From: Sporosarcina sp. D27 | GTDB taxonomy: Bacteria > Bacillota > Bacilli > Bacillales_A > Planococcaceae | NCBI RefSeq assembly: GCF_000586555.1 | Contig: NZ_AZUC01000045.1 | Span: 124,001 to 188,000, forward strand | DNA length: 64,000 bases | Direction of reading: 5' to 3' | Part shown: piece after piece, positions 9,398 through 18,203 of the stretch | Position numbering within the stretch: the first letter of the stretch is position 1 | How the letters are laid out: every line of letters starts with the position of its first letter | Translations under genes and position numbers: made by a program | Notes under the pieces: model-generated | The model's database searches: none | The model's input: only the letters and a program-made list of their open reading frames with translations | Told to the model about the DNA's origin: nothing

Positions 9398-10819
9398 TTG
9401 GCGTACACTATTACTTCACTTCTTCAAAAGTCATACAAAGAAGCCCAAGGAAAAACAGTTGTTCAGGTTCTGTTAGTTCTGGCGGGACTTCCCGTTCATC
9501 TAGTCATATATTTTATTTACTTGATTAGAAAAAAAGACCACACCCACGATACTGTGTTGAATGACATAAGAGTGGAACTGTCAGACAAACAATTATCTGA
9601 TCAATGGCATTCTTATTATGTAGATCAGCTAATTCGAAAGCGAACCTTCTTTCAGGAGAATATTAGCGATAAAGAAATACACCATTTAGCTGAAAAGCTA
9701 GTAGAGGAAAGGAAGAAAGAAGAAATTACACGGCGTACTGATGATCATCTCAATCAAAATGGAATACAGAGAACTACGTATTCGGTTTACTTTCAATCCC
9801 TCTTAGAACGCCGCCATTTTTTACTTTGCACCTTACTTCCCGGCGCTCTTATGTACGCAATCCTATTGCTGATCAGCAATCCTTTTCTAACCTATATCGC
9901 AGAAAGGCTTATCCAAAGTGTACTTGTCATTATAGGAGTTGCGGTTTTGGTATTTACTATTCTCTATATCTCACCATTCGATCCAGCCTCCAACATTCTT
10001 GGGGAATCGGCGACACAGAAGCAGACCGCAGCGTTCAACCAATTACACGGACTCGACCTACCCTATTGGCAACAACTATGGAATGCGTTAAAAGGTATCG
10101 CCACCTTCGATCTAGGATCTTCATTTGCAGGTAATGAAGATGTCGCAACGAGCATCGCCAACAAATTCCCGGTTACGTTAACGATTGCACTGTTCTCGGT
10201 CATTATGGCAGTTGTCATAGCAATCCCAGTCGGCATCCTTTCTGCAACTCGACCGAATTCGTTTCTGGATTACTCGTTCATGTTCATTGCATTAATCGGC
10301 TTGTCCATTCCGAACTTTTGGCAAGGACTAATCTTCATTCTAAATTTCTCGATTAAGCTCAATTGGTTGCCAGCTACGTATAGTCCTAGTAATCACCTAT
10401 CCATGATTATGCCTGTCGTCGTTCTTGGAACTGCCCTTACAGCTTCTATTGCGAGAATGATGCGCTCATCGTTACTTGAAATTATTCACGAAGACTACAT
10501 CATCACAGCACGTGCAAAAGGACTTTCTAAGAGTCAGATGTTATGGAAACACGCTGTCGGAAACGCCATGATCCCTGTCATCACTGTCATCGGGTTATTG
10601 TTTGGAGGCATGCTTGGAGGTGCTGCTGTAACGGAAAAGGTCTTCAATATTAGAGGAATTGGAAGTTACATCGTTGATAAGCAATTCATCCCCGATATCC
10701 CCGCCATCATGGGTGGAGTTGTCTATATTGCAATTACAATATCGTTAGTCAATTTACTAATTGATATTTTGTACGCATTCTTAGATCCACGAATTCGCTC
10801 TAAGATAAACCAATCGTAA
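9398..10819 (+). CDS. DppB-type ABC permease with long N-terminal extension
   Basis: The C-terminal part (from about residue 165) is a normal DppB/OppB permease. Its first TM is near 170-190, and the EAA loop is near 365-390 (EDYIITARAKGLSKSQMLWK). Before it lies about 164 extra residues: a TM at about 20-43, a charged linker of roughly 95 residues rich in Lys/Glu, and another TM at about 141-160. Typical DppB is about 310-340 residues; this one is 473. It starts with TTG after GGTGGTGG and is 13 nt from the next permease gene. Together they should form the membrane channel of the transporter. The substrate is unknown. Confidence 0.9.
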   Translation: MAYTITSLLQKSYKEAQGKTVVQVLLVLAGLPVHLVIYFIYLIRKKDHTHDTVLNDIRVELSDKQLSDQWHSYYVDQLIRKRTFFQENISDKEIHHLAEKLVEERKKEEITRRTDDHLNQNGIQRTTYSVYFQSLLERRHFLLCTLLPGALMYAILLLISNPFLTYIAERLIQSVLVIIGVAVLVFTILYISPFDPASNILGESATQKQTAAFNQLHGLDLPYWQQLWNALKGIATFDLGSSFAGNEDVATSIANKFPVTLTIALFSVIMAVVIAIPVGILSATRPNSFLDYSFMFIALIGLSIPNFWQGLIFILNFSIKLNWLPATYSPSNHLSMIMPVVVLGTALTASIARMMRSSLLEIIHEDYIITARAKGLSKSQMLWKHAVGNAMIPVITVIGLLFGGMLGGAAVTEKVFNIRGIGSYIVDKQFIPDIPAIMGGVVYIAITISLVNLLIDILYAFLDPRIRSKINQS

Positions 10820-10832
10820 AGTAGGTGAAAAC

Positions 10833-12329
10833 ATGAAAGATTCCTCAAACAATCGACATGCGTTAGTGATTTCAAAAGATTATCCTCAAGCTAATTTCAC
10901 ATGGATTCTCTCGTTAGCACTCGCTGCAATCTTCTTGTGGAACAGTCTTGCAACCAAATCAGGAGAGATGAATCTGTTTGTATTTGCCCTGTTTTGCGCC
11001 TACACGTTGACGTCCATATTTCAGCTATTCATCACTAGAAAGATGAAAAAGGATCTGCTCAATACGGGGGAAATTCACAAAACAACAAGACGTTTAGGTT
11101 ATGTCCAATTAGCAAGTTTACTGACGGGTAATATTTTTGCAGCTGCTTTCGCTTTTAACTTAATTAATAAAAGAAAGACTCCTGAATACACGTTTGCGGT
11201 GTATATGCTGCTGACTCAACTAGCTGTCATTGCTATAAGCTCCGTGAATCTATTTAAACCTTATGTCAGCGATACGTTTCTTATCGCTATGGGGAGCCTT
11301 CTTCTTATTGCTCTGTTTCACCTAGTAGCGCTCATACTGACAGTCCATTACGTGAAAGAGTATTCAGCCCCACGTTGGATGTCTATCCTTGCTGTTGTTT
11401 TAATGGCAACAGCCGTTACAGGAAACTTATTTGCTACACTTCTAGGTTGGAGCCTATTCATGAAGTCTAGGCGCTTCGATTCTTCTCGACTGTTGAAATG
11501 GAATGTGATGTGGGAGAAAATCACTCGGAATTCTACTGCAGTCCTAGGCATGTTTTTCATTCTACTCATGCTTACCATTTCTATCACGAGCCGATTCACG
11601 TTCGACTATGCACTTGCTGTAGAAAATAATTACAGTGCTATTTTACAAGCTCCAAGTCTTGTATATCCATTTGGAACGGATAACTTTGGACGCGATGTTT
11701 TTTCAAGAATTGTGTTCGGGGCCAGGATTTCCTTGCTCGTGGGCTTTGCATCTACGATTCTTCCCGGCCTAATTGGAGGATTCCTTGGTGCAATTGCGGG
11801 ATATTACAGTAATCGCATCGACAACTGGATTATGCGCTTGCTTGATATCCTATATTCGATTCCTGGAATTTTACTAGCAATCGCCATTATTGCTGCATTT
11901 GGAGCCAATACAGTCAATCTAATCATTGCGCTAAGCGTTGGTGGCATTCCAACACATGCACGTACGATGCGAGCGAATGTCCTTATGGTTTCAAACTACG
12001 ATTTCGTCGATTCTGCAAAGGCATTAGGCGCATCAGACTTTTCAATACTGTTTAAACAAGTTGTACCTAATTCACTTGCTCCTATGATTGTAAAATCCAC
12101 TTTAACAATTGGTGGTGCAGTCATCGCGACAAGTAGTCTAAGTTACTTAGGACTTGGAGTTGAGCCTCATATTCCAGAATGGGGAAATATTTTGAAAGTC
12201 GGTAGTACGTATCTTGAGTCGAATTCGTATCTCGCAATTTTCCCTGGACTTGCAATTATATTGCTCGTTCTCTCATTCAATTTCTTGGGTGATGGATTGC
12301 GGGATGCGCTAGATCCTAAGCTCGACTAA
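10833..12329 (+). CDS. DppC-type ABC permease with six extra N-terminal membrane segments
   Basis: From about residue 231 this is a canonical DppC/OppC permease: OppC-type N-terminal TM, the GTDNFGRDVFSR motif at about 281-292, then the EAA loop (DFVDSAKALGASDFSILFKQ) and the usual C-terminal GDGLRDALDP. The first 230 residues are additional and strongly hydrophobic, with predicted TMs near 22-40, 47-67, 88-110, 119-139, 148-172 and 181-209. Total length is 498, against about 280-300 for the family. It lies between the DppB-type gene and the binding-protein gene with short gaps, so one operon is likely. Confidence 0.9.
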   Translation: MKDSSNNRHALVISKDYPQANFTWILSLALAAIFLWNSLATKSGEMNLFVFALFCAYTLTSIFQLFITRKMKKDLLNTGEIHKTTRRLGYVQLASLLTGNIFAAAFAFNLINKRKTPEYTFAVYMLLTQLAVIAISSVNLFKPYVSDTFLIAMGSLLLIALFHLVALILTVHYVKEYSAPRWMSILAVVLMATAVTGNLFATLLGWSLFMKSRRFDSSRLLKWNVMWEKITRNSTAVLGMFFILLMLTISITSRFTFDYALAVENNYSAILQAPSLVYPFGTDNFGRDVFSRIVFGARISLLVGFASTILPGLIGGFLGAIAGYYSNRIDNWIMRLLDILYSIPGILLAIAIIAAFGANTVNLIIALSVGGIPTHARTMRANVLMVSNYDFVDSAKALGASDFSILFKQVVPNSLAPMIVKSTLTIGGAVIATSSLSYLGLGVEPHIPEWGNILKVGSTYLESNSYLAIFPGLAIILLVLSFNFLGDGLRDALDPKLD

Positions 12330-12356
12330 CAACTAAAAACTTGGAGGGATTTATCC

Positions 12357-14168
12357 ATGAAAAAGAAATTATTAACACTAGCATTACTGCTTGTCCTCGT
12401 GCTTGCAGGCTGTGTAAAAACTAAATCCGAGGTCGAAAGTGAAGGTAAAGAAGAGGATGGCAAAGGTGGCTTGAATGAGAAAGTGCAGATTGAAGTCCTT
12501 GGAATGGGATCAGGCGAAGAAGACTTAAATATTGTGCGTGACCAGCTCATCAAAAATGGTTTTGACGTCAAACTGAACATTCAACCGGATTATGGATCCT
12601 TTTCAGCACAAAAAGATGCTGGAAACTTCGACCTTGCACTTTCAAGCTGGACGACAGTTACTGGTAACCCTGACTATGCCGTACGTGCGTTATTCAAATC
12701 TGATGGCGCGAATAGTCTGGTTAAAGACTCTAAAGTGGATGAATTGATCGATAAAGCAAGCACAGAAACTGCTGACGAATATATTAAAACTTACAAACAA
12801 CTTGAACAGCAACTCGTTACAGAAAAAGCATTCATCGCACCCCTTTATAACTCTTTTAAAGCACAAGGCGTAAACAAAGAAGTGTTGAATCCAGATACAG
12901 TTAGACTTGCAAAATCCCGTGCGATTCCATGGGAAACTATTGACTTTAAAGATGAGGCAAAACGCACAACTGAACCTCTGGTGACGCAACAAGCAATAGG
13001 CGATTTGACTTCGCTGGATCCAATTAAAGGGAACGATGGTTCTATTAATACACTCAACACAAATATGTACGTACGACTTGTCAACTTAACAGATGAAGAT
13101 GAGGTCGTATCAGATGGTTCACTCTCTTATAACTATGCGATGGCTGAAGGAAATTCAGACTACTATTTCCTTCTTCGCGATGACATTAACTTTGCTTCCA
13201 TTTCCAATGAGAAAGCGATTGACACGGGAGAACGTGTCGGCGCAGAAGATGTTGTGTTCTCTCTGGAACGTGCAAAAGACAAAGACTCTGTGCCTGATCA
13301 CCGAACGTATAGCTTACACGAGCGTATAAAAAGCGCTGAAATTGTTACCGATTTAACAGAATTGAAGAATGCAAAACAATCCGGTAGTGAAAAAACCATT
13401 CTAGAGACACTGGAAAAAGGGCTTGATACGAAACTTTCCGGAGTCGTTGAAAGTAAAACAAAAGCTGACAATAGTAAAGGAAACTATCAAGTGGTTAAAG
13501 TAACAACAACTGAACCGTTCCCCCAAGTCTTAAATTACTTGGCTCACCAATCTGCAGGGATTGTTTCAGAAAAACAAGTGAAGAGTATCAACACATATGA
13601 TGTTGCATCCTTCAACTTAGATAAGGATATTGCATATGGAGATCAGCGCACAGTAACTGAAGGTGCAACTTATAACAACCATCTGTATGCAAGTGGACCT
13701 TATATACTTGTGAAGAAAAATGATTACCAAGCAGACTTCGTTAAAAATCCAGGGTATCGTACGGGAAGTGAATTTGAACCTAAGATTTCAAACATAACTG
13801 TACGCTTCATCGATGACTCTGATAGTGCTCTGTCGGCATTACGTAACGGTGAAATTCATCTCTTTAATGGAGTTCCGGAAACGAAGTACGACCTTGTTGA
13901 AGCAGACGATAACTTGCTACTACAAAAGAGCGACAGCAACGCCGTTACTTACTTGCAGTTCAACACGGCCGGCCGAAAAGTTTCAGAAAGTGAAAACTTA
14001 CGTAAAGCGGTACTCTTCTCCATCAATCAAGATGAGTTTTTGAACTATTATCAAGGGAACAAGAAAAAAGCTTATTCGACTGTTAGCCCACTCGTAGACA
14101 CAGGAAACGAGCTTGTAGCTGATTCTGATAAGGTAAAAGAGTTCTTGGAAGCCTATCAAAAAGAATAA
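12357..14168 (+). CDS. SBP_bac_5-type substrate-binding lipoprotein, apparently circularly permuted
   Basis: A 603-residue precursor with a lipoprotein signal (LVLAGC, lipidated Cys19). It belongs to the peptide/nickel-binding family 5, but the segment order is swapped. Residues about 43-172 (QIEVLGMGSG, NGFDVKLNI, FDLALSSWTT, KVDELIDKAS, FIAPLYNSF) match what is normally the C-terminal lobe, residues about 367-498 of the conventional paralogue at 43573-45144. Residues about 209-600 (LTSLDPIKG, AEDVVFSLERA, ASGPYIL, ENLRKAVLFSINQDE, DKVKEFLEAY) match the normal N-terminal and middle parts. The frame is uninterrupted. It closes the operon and should feed the fused-ATPase transporter. Confidence 0.88.
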   Translation: MKKKLLTLALLLVLVLAGCVKTKSEVESEGKEEDGKGGLNEKVQIEVLGMGSGEEDLNIVRDQLIKNGFDVKLNIQPDYGSFSAQKDAGNFDLALSSWTTVTGNPDYAVRALFKSDGANSLVKDSKVDELIDKASTETADEYIKTYKQLEQQLVTEKAFIAPLYNSFKAQGVNKEVLNPDTVRLAKSRAIPWETIDFKDEAKRTTEPLVTQQAIGDLTSLDPIKGNDGSINTLNTNMYVRLVNLTDEDEVVSDGSLSYNYAMAEGNSDYYFLLRDDINFASISNEKAIDTGERVGAEDVVFSLERAKDKDSVPDHRTYSLHERIKSAEIVTDLTELKNAKQSGSEKTILETLEKGLDTKLSGVVESKTKADNSKGNYQVVKVTTTEPFPQVLNYLAHQSAGIVSEKQVKSINTYDVASFNLDKDIAYGDQRTVTEGATYNNHLYASGPYILVKKNDYQADFVKNPGYRTGSEFEPKISNITVRFIDDSDSALSALRNGEIHLFNGVPETKYDLVEADDNLLLQKSDSNAVTYLQFNTAGRKVSESENLRKAVLFSINQDEFLNYYQGNKKKAYSTVSPLVDTGNELVADSDKVKEFLEAYQKE

Positions 14169-14171
14169 TTG

Positions 14172-14216
14172 AAAACCGCACTCCAACCTGAATTTCCAAG
14201 TCGGAGTGCGGTTTTT
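14172..14216. terminator. Terminator after the permuted binding-protein gene
   Basis: AAAACCGCACTCC pairs with GGAGTGCGGTTTT, followed by a T-tract, between the converging transporter and SDR operons. Confidence 0.92.
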
Positions 14217-14279
14217 ACTTTCACATATACTTTAAGGATTCTCTTTCGTTTACATGCATTCGAAATGAGTTGCACCCGA

Positions 14280-15047
14280 TCACTGAGCTGTATATCCACC
14301 ATCTAAAACAATCGCCTGTCCAGTAATCCCTTTTGCTGATTCACTCGACATGTACAATGCCAAATCTGTGATTTCTTTGACGTCAATCAATCTTTTCTGT
14401 GGCACAAGTGGATATAAAACTTCTTCCAATACTTGCTCCACTTCTATGTTCCGTGTTTTTGCCAGATCATTGAATTGACCTCGGACTAGTTTCGTATCTG
14501 CATATCCCGGACAAATTGCATTAACGGTAACACCATCTGTTGCGGATTCCAAAGCAGCTACTTTTGTTAAGCCAATCACGCCATGTTTCGCAGAGTTGTA
14601 GGCAGCTTTCCCTGCAAAACCAATCACTCCGTTAATCGATGCCATGTTAATGATGCGCCCAAATTTCTGTTTTTTCATATATGGCATTGCGTGTTTAATA
14701 GCGATAAATGGTGCCGTTAGCATAATTTTAACTAGTAGTTCAAACTTTTCGGTTGGGAATTCTTCAATGAACGACACGTGTTGCATACCTGCGTTATTCA
14801 CTAAGATATCAATTTTGCCATAGGTTTTCACAGTAAATTCAATAGCAGCTTGTATGTCCTCTTCTTTCGTGACGTCACAAACGATTCCAGAAACATCTCC
14901 ACTTAACTGAGCAACTGCTTCATCAATCGCTTCTTGACTAAGATCTGAAAGAACCACCTTTGCTCCTGCTTCTGAAAAGGCTTTTGCAATATCAAAGCCG
15001 ATTCCTCGAGCGGCTCCTGTAATGAACAAAACGTTGCCTTCTACCAT
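14280..15047 (-). CDS. 3-hydroxybutyrate dehydrogenase-like SDR
   Basis: This 255-residue classical short-chain dehydrogenase has the NAD-binding GAARGIG motif (about residues 11-17), NNAG near 88, and a catalytic Ser (NMASINGVIG) with Tyr-Lys in AAYNSAKHG (Tyr about 153). The blocks IEEFPTEKFELLVKIMLTAP and YPLVPQKRLIDVKEI are those I associate with D-3-hydroxybutyrate dehydrogenases, which interconvert 3-hydroxybutyrate and acetoacetate. It is the last gene of a five-gene minus-strand operon, 17 nt after the preceding SDR. RBS AAGGGG precedes the ATG. The real substrate may instead be another 3-hydroxy acid processed by this pathway. Confidence 0.85.
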   Translation of the reverse strand: MVEGNVLFITGAARGIGFDIAKAFSEAGAKVVLSDLSQEAIDEAVAQLSGDVSGIVCDVTKEEDIQAAIEFTVKTYGKIDILVNNAGMQHVSFIEEFPTEKFELLVKIMLTAPFIAIKHAMPYMKKQKFGRIINMASINGVIGFAGKAAYNSAKHGVIGLTKVAALESATDGVTVNAICPGYADTKLVRGQFNDLAKTRNIEVEQVLEEVLYPLVPQKRLIDVKEITDLALYMSSESAKGITGQAIVLDGGYTAQ

Positions 15048-15064
15048 TACTTCATCCCCTTAAG

Positions 15065-15829
15065 TTAAATTGCCGTCCATCCGCCATCTACTTTAATGGT
15101 TTCTCCTGTTACAAAGCTAGCCATATCGGAAGCTAGATAGAGTACAGCTCCTGATATATCCTTCGGCTTTGCCAATCCATTTAACAAAATCCGCTTTTCT
15201 ACATCTTGTTTAAAGGCTTCATCTGTAAACATTTTTGCGGTCAACTCCGTTTCAATGAACGTTGGGGCAACTGCATTTACCGTTATGCCGTGTTCTGCCC
15301 ATTCAACAGCCAACGCCTTCGTCAATTGAATGAGACCGCCCTTACTTGCACAATACGCCGCACGCTTATAATACCCAACAAACGCCATTTGCGAAGCAAT
15401 GTTAATAATCTTACCACTTTTTTGAGGAAGCATATGACGAGCCGCTTCCTGACTGCTAAAGAAGACCGACTTCAAGTTTAAATCGAGTACCGTATCCCAA
15501 TCCGATTCTGTCACGTCCATTGCTGGCTTCGCAATATTTACTCCTGCATTGTTCACTAACACATCAATCGTTCCGAAGGTAGTTACTACGGTTTCAATCA
15601 AATGCTTGATCACTGAAAGCGCACTCAAATCTCCTGAGATCCCGATGCATTTTGGGTTAAATGCTCGAAGCTCGCTTACAGTTTCATTGAGTGCTTTTTC
15701 ATCACGGCCTGTAATAATTACATTGGCATTCAACTCTGCAAATGTGAGTGCAATATCTTTTCCTATTCCCTTACTACCACCTGTAACGACAACGGTCTTC
15801 CCTTTAAGTTCAGAGAAATAAGAACTCAT
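15065..15829 (-). CDS. Short-chain dehydrogenase/reductase
   Basis: A 254-residue SDR oxidoreductase with GGSKGIG (about residues 17-23), NNAG near 92, catalytic IASQMAF Ser and the Tyr-Lys pair in AAYCASKGG. The C-terminal VTGETIKVDGGW is typical of FabG/gluconate-5-dehydrogenase-like enzymes. Its start overlaps the stop of the upstream dehydrogenase gene by 4 nt (ATGA), so the two are translationally coupled. It probably oxidises a secondary alcohol in the pathway encoded by this operon; the substrate is not determinable. Confidence 0.88.
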   Translation of the reverse strand: MSSYFSELKGKTVVVTGGSKGIGKDIALTFAELNANVIITGRDEKALNETVSELRAFNPKCIGISGDLSALSVIKHLIETVVTTFGTIDVLVNNAGVNIAKPAMDVTESDWDTVLDLNLKSVFFSSQEAARHMLPQKSGKIINIASQMAFVGYYKRAAYCASKGGLIQLTKALAVEWAEHGITVNAVAPTFIETELTAKMFTDEAFKQDVEKRILLNGLAKPKDISGAVLYLASDMASFVTGETIKVDGGWTAI

Positions 15830-16776
15830 TCGCTCTCCTCCTCTCGGTTATTCCGATCATTTTTCAAGAAATGGATGAGTGTACGTTCACGCTCTTCATT
15901 GACCTCTTTAGATGTCTTCTCGTCCCATTCATAAAAACCTCGTCCGTTTTTATCACCTAAGTGTTTCTCACTTACAAGCTGAGTGAGTGTTTCACCAGAT
16001 TGTTGAGCTGTACTTAGCTCGCTGAATAAGTAATTTGAAATCGCTGAAAATACATCCAGTCCACCCATGTCTGCCGTCATCAATGGACCTGTTATCGGCA
16101 AACGGCGCCCTATGCTATATGTAACTGCAGCGTCAATGTCTTCTTTCGTTGCAGCTCCAATGTCCAATAAATACTGGGCTTCCCGGAACAATGCATATTG
16201 AAGACGATTGCCTATGAATCCCGTGATCTCTTTCTTTAGAAGAATCGGTTTCTTATTCATCTGTTCAAGTAGTTGCATCACTTCCTCAATGGTTCGTTCG
16301 TCTGTATGCTCACCCTTTACCACTTCTACGAGAGGTATTAAGTGCGCTGGGTTCCAAAAGTGTGTGACAATAAAGCGGTTCGGATGCTTCATCTCTTTTG
16401 CAAGCTCACTCGGTTTAAATCCAGATGTATTGCTAGCTAAAATACATCTGTCACTCACTAATCCTTCTAGCTTTTTATACAATACCCGTTTCAGTTCGAT
16501 TTGTTCAGGAATCACCTCAAAGATGAAATCCGAAGTAGAAACCATCTCTTCTAAAGACGTCGATAACTCGATATTCCTGCGAATCTTTTCTATTTCATTC
16601 AAATCGATCAGTTCGTTTTCCATCATCACAGTTAACTTATTTTGTAATCCTGTTTTAGCTGTTTCAAGATCAGCTTCATTCATCCCAATAAGTTTTACCG
16701 GAAATCCTTCCCATGCCGCAGCTAACGCGATTGAATGCCCCATTGTCCCACAACCTATTATTGAAATCTTCTCCAT
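15826..16776 (-). CDS. 3-hydroxyacyl-CoA dehydrogenase-family protein
   Basis: This 316-residue NAD-dependent dehydrogenase has an N-terminal Rossmann motif IIGCGTMGHSIALA (about residues 5-18) and SNTSGFKPSELA near 115. The HFWNPAHLIPLVEVVKGE catalytic His region is near 139-156 and the C-terminal helical 3HCDH domain follows (GFIGNRLQYALFREA). The family includes 3-hydroxyacyl-CoA dehydrogenases, carnitine dehydrogenase and L-gulonate 3-dehydrogenase. The single short C-terminal domain and the catabolic operon make a free hydroxy acid substrate as likely as a CoA ester. It is the third gene of the operon, preceded by an intercistronic hairpin. Confidence 0.85.
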   Translation of the reverse strand: MEKISIIGCGTMGHSIALAAAWEGFPVKLIGMNEADLETAKTGLQNKLTVMMENELIDLNEIEKIRRNIELSTSLEEMVSTSDFIFEVIPEQIELKRVLYKKLEGLVSDRCILASNTSGFKPSELAKEMKHPNRFIVTHFWNPAHLIPLVEVVKGEHTDERTIEEVMQLLEQMNKKPILLKKEITGFIGNRLQYALFREAQYLLDIGAATKEDIDAAVTYSIGRRLPITGPLMTADMGGLDVFSAISNYLFSELSTAQQSGETLTQLVSEKHLGDKNGRGFYEWDEKTSKEVNEERERTLIHFLKNDRNNREEESE

Positions 16777-16812
16777 CTAAATCACCCCTTATTTTTGTCT
16801 AGCTAACGAGAG

Positions 16813-16847
16813 ATACCCAACAAACCATTAGCCGGTTTGTTGGGTAT
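16813..16847 (-). terminator. Intercistronic hairpin between GntP and dehydrogenase genes
   Basis: ATACCCAACAAACC pairs perfectly with GGTTTGTTGGGTAT, but on the minus strand no U-tract follows. It is more likely a processing or mRNA-stability element, or a weak attenuator, than a full terminator. Confidence 0.6.
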
Positions 16848-16854
16848 TGAACTC

Positions 16855-18171
16855 TTACAAGCCTATCGAGAATAAGATGACTGCCAAAGCAGCACCAATG
16901 AGTGGTACGACAACAGACAAGGCTCCAAATGCCGGATACGCGTCTTTATGCGTTTCACCTGCAATGGAACGGATCGTTGTTACAACGTATCCTCCTTGTG
17001 GCAGTGAATCCAATGACCCTGAAGATATGGCAACCGTACGGTGTAATGCTTCTGGATCTACTCCTAAATCCATATAATGTGGTGCCAGAAGCGGCAAGGC
17101 AATCGCCTGTCCACCTGATGACGAACCCGTTAGTCCAGCGATAACGGCAACTGCCAGTGCGCCCCCAATAAGCGGGCTCCCCGGGATGTCTGTCATTACA
17201 CCAACCGCTGCTTCAAAAGCAGGTGTCGCTTTCACCACTCCTCCAAAACCGACGACTGCGGCTGTGTTGGCAATTGCAATGACTGCTCCCATTGCACCTT
17301 CACCAACTGCATGTCCGAAGTTTTGAAAGTACTTTTTATTGATTAAATACGTCGCTAAAATACCACCACTCAAAGAGATGATTAAAGCAGACGTTCCGAG
17401 CGATTTGTGTAAGACTAATGTAATTCCAAGGACAACGACTAAAGGAATCATACTCAGTAATGGATTCGGAAGTTCTGTTCGTGTATCGGCTTCCTGATCC
17501 GTGTCTCTAGCAACAAATCTTTCACCTTTAGCGACCGCTTTTGAAATCATTCGTTTCAACCACCAATACCCAAACAAGAACATGAAGATTGCCACTAAAA
17601 AGCTAACTTCCCAACCAGCATATGGAGTTGTGCCTAGGAATTCGATCGGTATCCAGTTTTGTATTTCAGGTGATCCTGCAGATGTCATTGTAAACGTCGT
17701 GGATCCAAATGCTAATGCAGCTGGTATGAATCGTCTTGGTAGATTGGCTTGTCTGAATAGACTCAATGCCATCGGATAGACAGAGAATGCGACAACGAAC
17801 AAGCTGACACCACCATATGTTAAAACAGCACAGGCGATTACTACCGCTAAAGCTGCCCGTTTCATACCAATTTTGCTGACAATCCATTGTGAAATACTAT
17901 CAGCGGCACCACTGTCTTCCATGACTTTACCGAATATCGCTCCCGTCAAGAACATCAAGTACCAGGATGCGATGAACCCCGTAAATCCGCCCATATAGTT
18001 CGTTAAGAAATTTACTGCTCCCTCTTCCGCTAACTGCGGGAAGAGAGGAATGCCATTTAACACTGCGATAAACAGTGCAGTTATTGGTGCTGCAATGAGG
18101 AGATTCATCCCCTTCATTGTCAAAAAGATTAATATTGCTAGTCCCCCAAAAAGACCAATGAATCCTAACAT
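16855..18171 (-). CDS. GntP-family organic acid:H+ symporter
   Basis: A 438-residue hydrophobic protein with about 12 membrane segments throughout. Characteristic GntP-family blocks include WYLMFLTGAIFGKVMEDSGA, GGVSLFVVAFSVYPMA, GLTGSSSGGQAIALPL and GSLDSLPQGG. The family imports gluconate and related hydroxy acids, including 3-hydroxybutyrate. It is the second gene of the operon, 32 nt after the HisD-like gene, so it probably imports that pathway's substrate. RBS GGGGG precedes the ATG at 18169-18171. Confidence 0.88.
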   Translation of the reverse strand: MLGFIGLFGGLAILIFLTMKGMNLLIAAPITALFIAVLNGIPLFPQLAEEGAVNFLTNYMGGFTGFIASWYLMFLTGAIFGKVMEDSGAADSISQWIVSKIGMKRAALAVVIACAVLTYGGVSLFVVAFSVYPMALSLFRQANLPRRFIPAALAFGSTTFTMTSAGSPEIQNWIPIEFLGTTPYAGWEVSFLVAIFMFLFGYWWLKRMISKAVAKGERFVARDTDQEADTRTELPNPLLSMIPLVVVLGITLVLHKSLGTSALIISLSGGILATYLINKKYFQNFGHAVGEGAMGAVIAIANTAAVVGFGGVVKATPAFEAAVGVMTDIPGSPLIGGALAVAVIAGLTGSSSGGQAIALPLLAPHYMDLGVDPEALHRTVAISSGSLDSLPQGGYVVTTIRSIAGETHKDAYPAFGALSVVVPLIGAALAVILFSIGL

Positions 18172-18203
18172 AGTAAAACCCCCAATTTCCCCAAGTGTAC
18201 GAT

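Noticed and set aside
12357-14168. The unusual binding protein could be a frameshifted or truncated gene
   Set aside because: The frame is open for 603 codons, the signal peptide and both lobes are complete, and only the order differs from its paralogue.
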